From NCBI GenBank assembly GCA_001939145.1, contig LSRX01001185.1, positions 152,958 to 216,957 of the forward strand: 64,000 bases of DNA, given 5' to 3'. The notes beneath the pieces are model-generated. The model searched no databases and was not told where the DNA came from. It saw nothing but the letters and a program-made list of their open reading frames with translations. The stretch is from Symbiodinium microadriaticum. Its lineage: Eukaryota; Sar; Dinophyceae; Suessiales; Symbiodiniaceae. Of this stretch, positions 63,986-64,000 are shown in pieces. How positions within the stretch are numbered: the stretch's first letter is position 1; every line of letters begins with the position of its first letter. A program made the translations under genes and the position numbers.

Positions 63986-64000
63986 TATGCAAGCTGGTGG

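Overview
The window reads as nuclear DNA of a dinoflagellate. The family-level evidence is: (i) Ty1/copia- and DIRS-like retroelements with the peculiar signatures seen in dinoflagellates (a protease with an LDEGCN active site, an HRSV RapZ-C-like module, a tyrosine recombinase ending in LYSRDD); (ii) host genes whose reading frames join only across short introns with GC or GA donors; (iii) degenerate TTTAGGG/CCCTAAA tracts; (iv) low gene density with abundant minisatellites. Two assembly gaps (15254-15433 and 48161-48636) and one single N (about 52699) are present.

Layout. 1-2225: non-genic DNA with a 186-bp foldback element, a TA microsatellite and a decayed minisatellite. 2226-13589: one very long (11.4 kb) minus-strand Ty1/copia element bounded by 130-132 bp LTRs, with a Met-tRNA-like primer binding site. 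It is broken by many frameshifts and stops, and carries an internal block (about 8090-9700) in the opposite orientation that holds the protease and the RapZ-C-like module. 13590-21500: the other half of the decayed minisatellite, then DNA without a recognisable gene. 21540-23192: a multi-exon mitochondrial carrier (SLC25) gene, minus strand. 24337-27738: an uninterrupted 1133-codon gene for a disordered protein with repeated CTQ(A/L)Y motifs and a 345-bp coding tandem repeat. 29769-31579: possible membrane protein gene. 31984-33830: PcfJ-like multi-exon gene. 34890-36850: telomere-like tracts, a hairpin element and microsatellites.

37015-42960 is a graveyard of retroelement pieces: a phosphatase-signature fragment, a LINE endonuclease without its RT, and a CCHC gag. 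43000-47630 holds nothing recognised. 47640-48160 is a minisatellite running into the second gap. 48900-52236 is a composite of copia debris: an RNase H tail, a 249-bp direct repeat pair, and a second copy of the pre-integrase part of the 2-13 kb element with a better preserved reading frame. 52330-54400 has telomere-like, CGAAAGCCC and 137-bp direct repeats. 54538-62825 is a minus-strand DIRS-like tyrosine-recombinase retroelement with, in sense order, a Cys-rich/proline-rich region, recombinase, CCCH gag, RT and RNase H. Its RT is split by a 638-bp insertion with a 4-bp target duplication. 62826-64000 ends in telomere-like and minisatellite DNA.

The host genes (carrier, CTQxY protein, membrane protein, PcfJ-like protein) are all on the minus strand and tandemly arranged between 21.5 and 33.8 kb, as is usual for unidirectional dinoflagellate gene clusters. 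Everything else is selfish or repetitive DNA. All retroelement coding sequences here look defective. The most interesting points are the inverted protease/RapZ block, the recombinase-first order of the DIRS-like element, the excisable-looking insertion in its RT, the heavy strand-biased TAGGC word bias of that element, and the CTQxY repeat protein.
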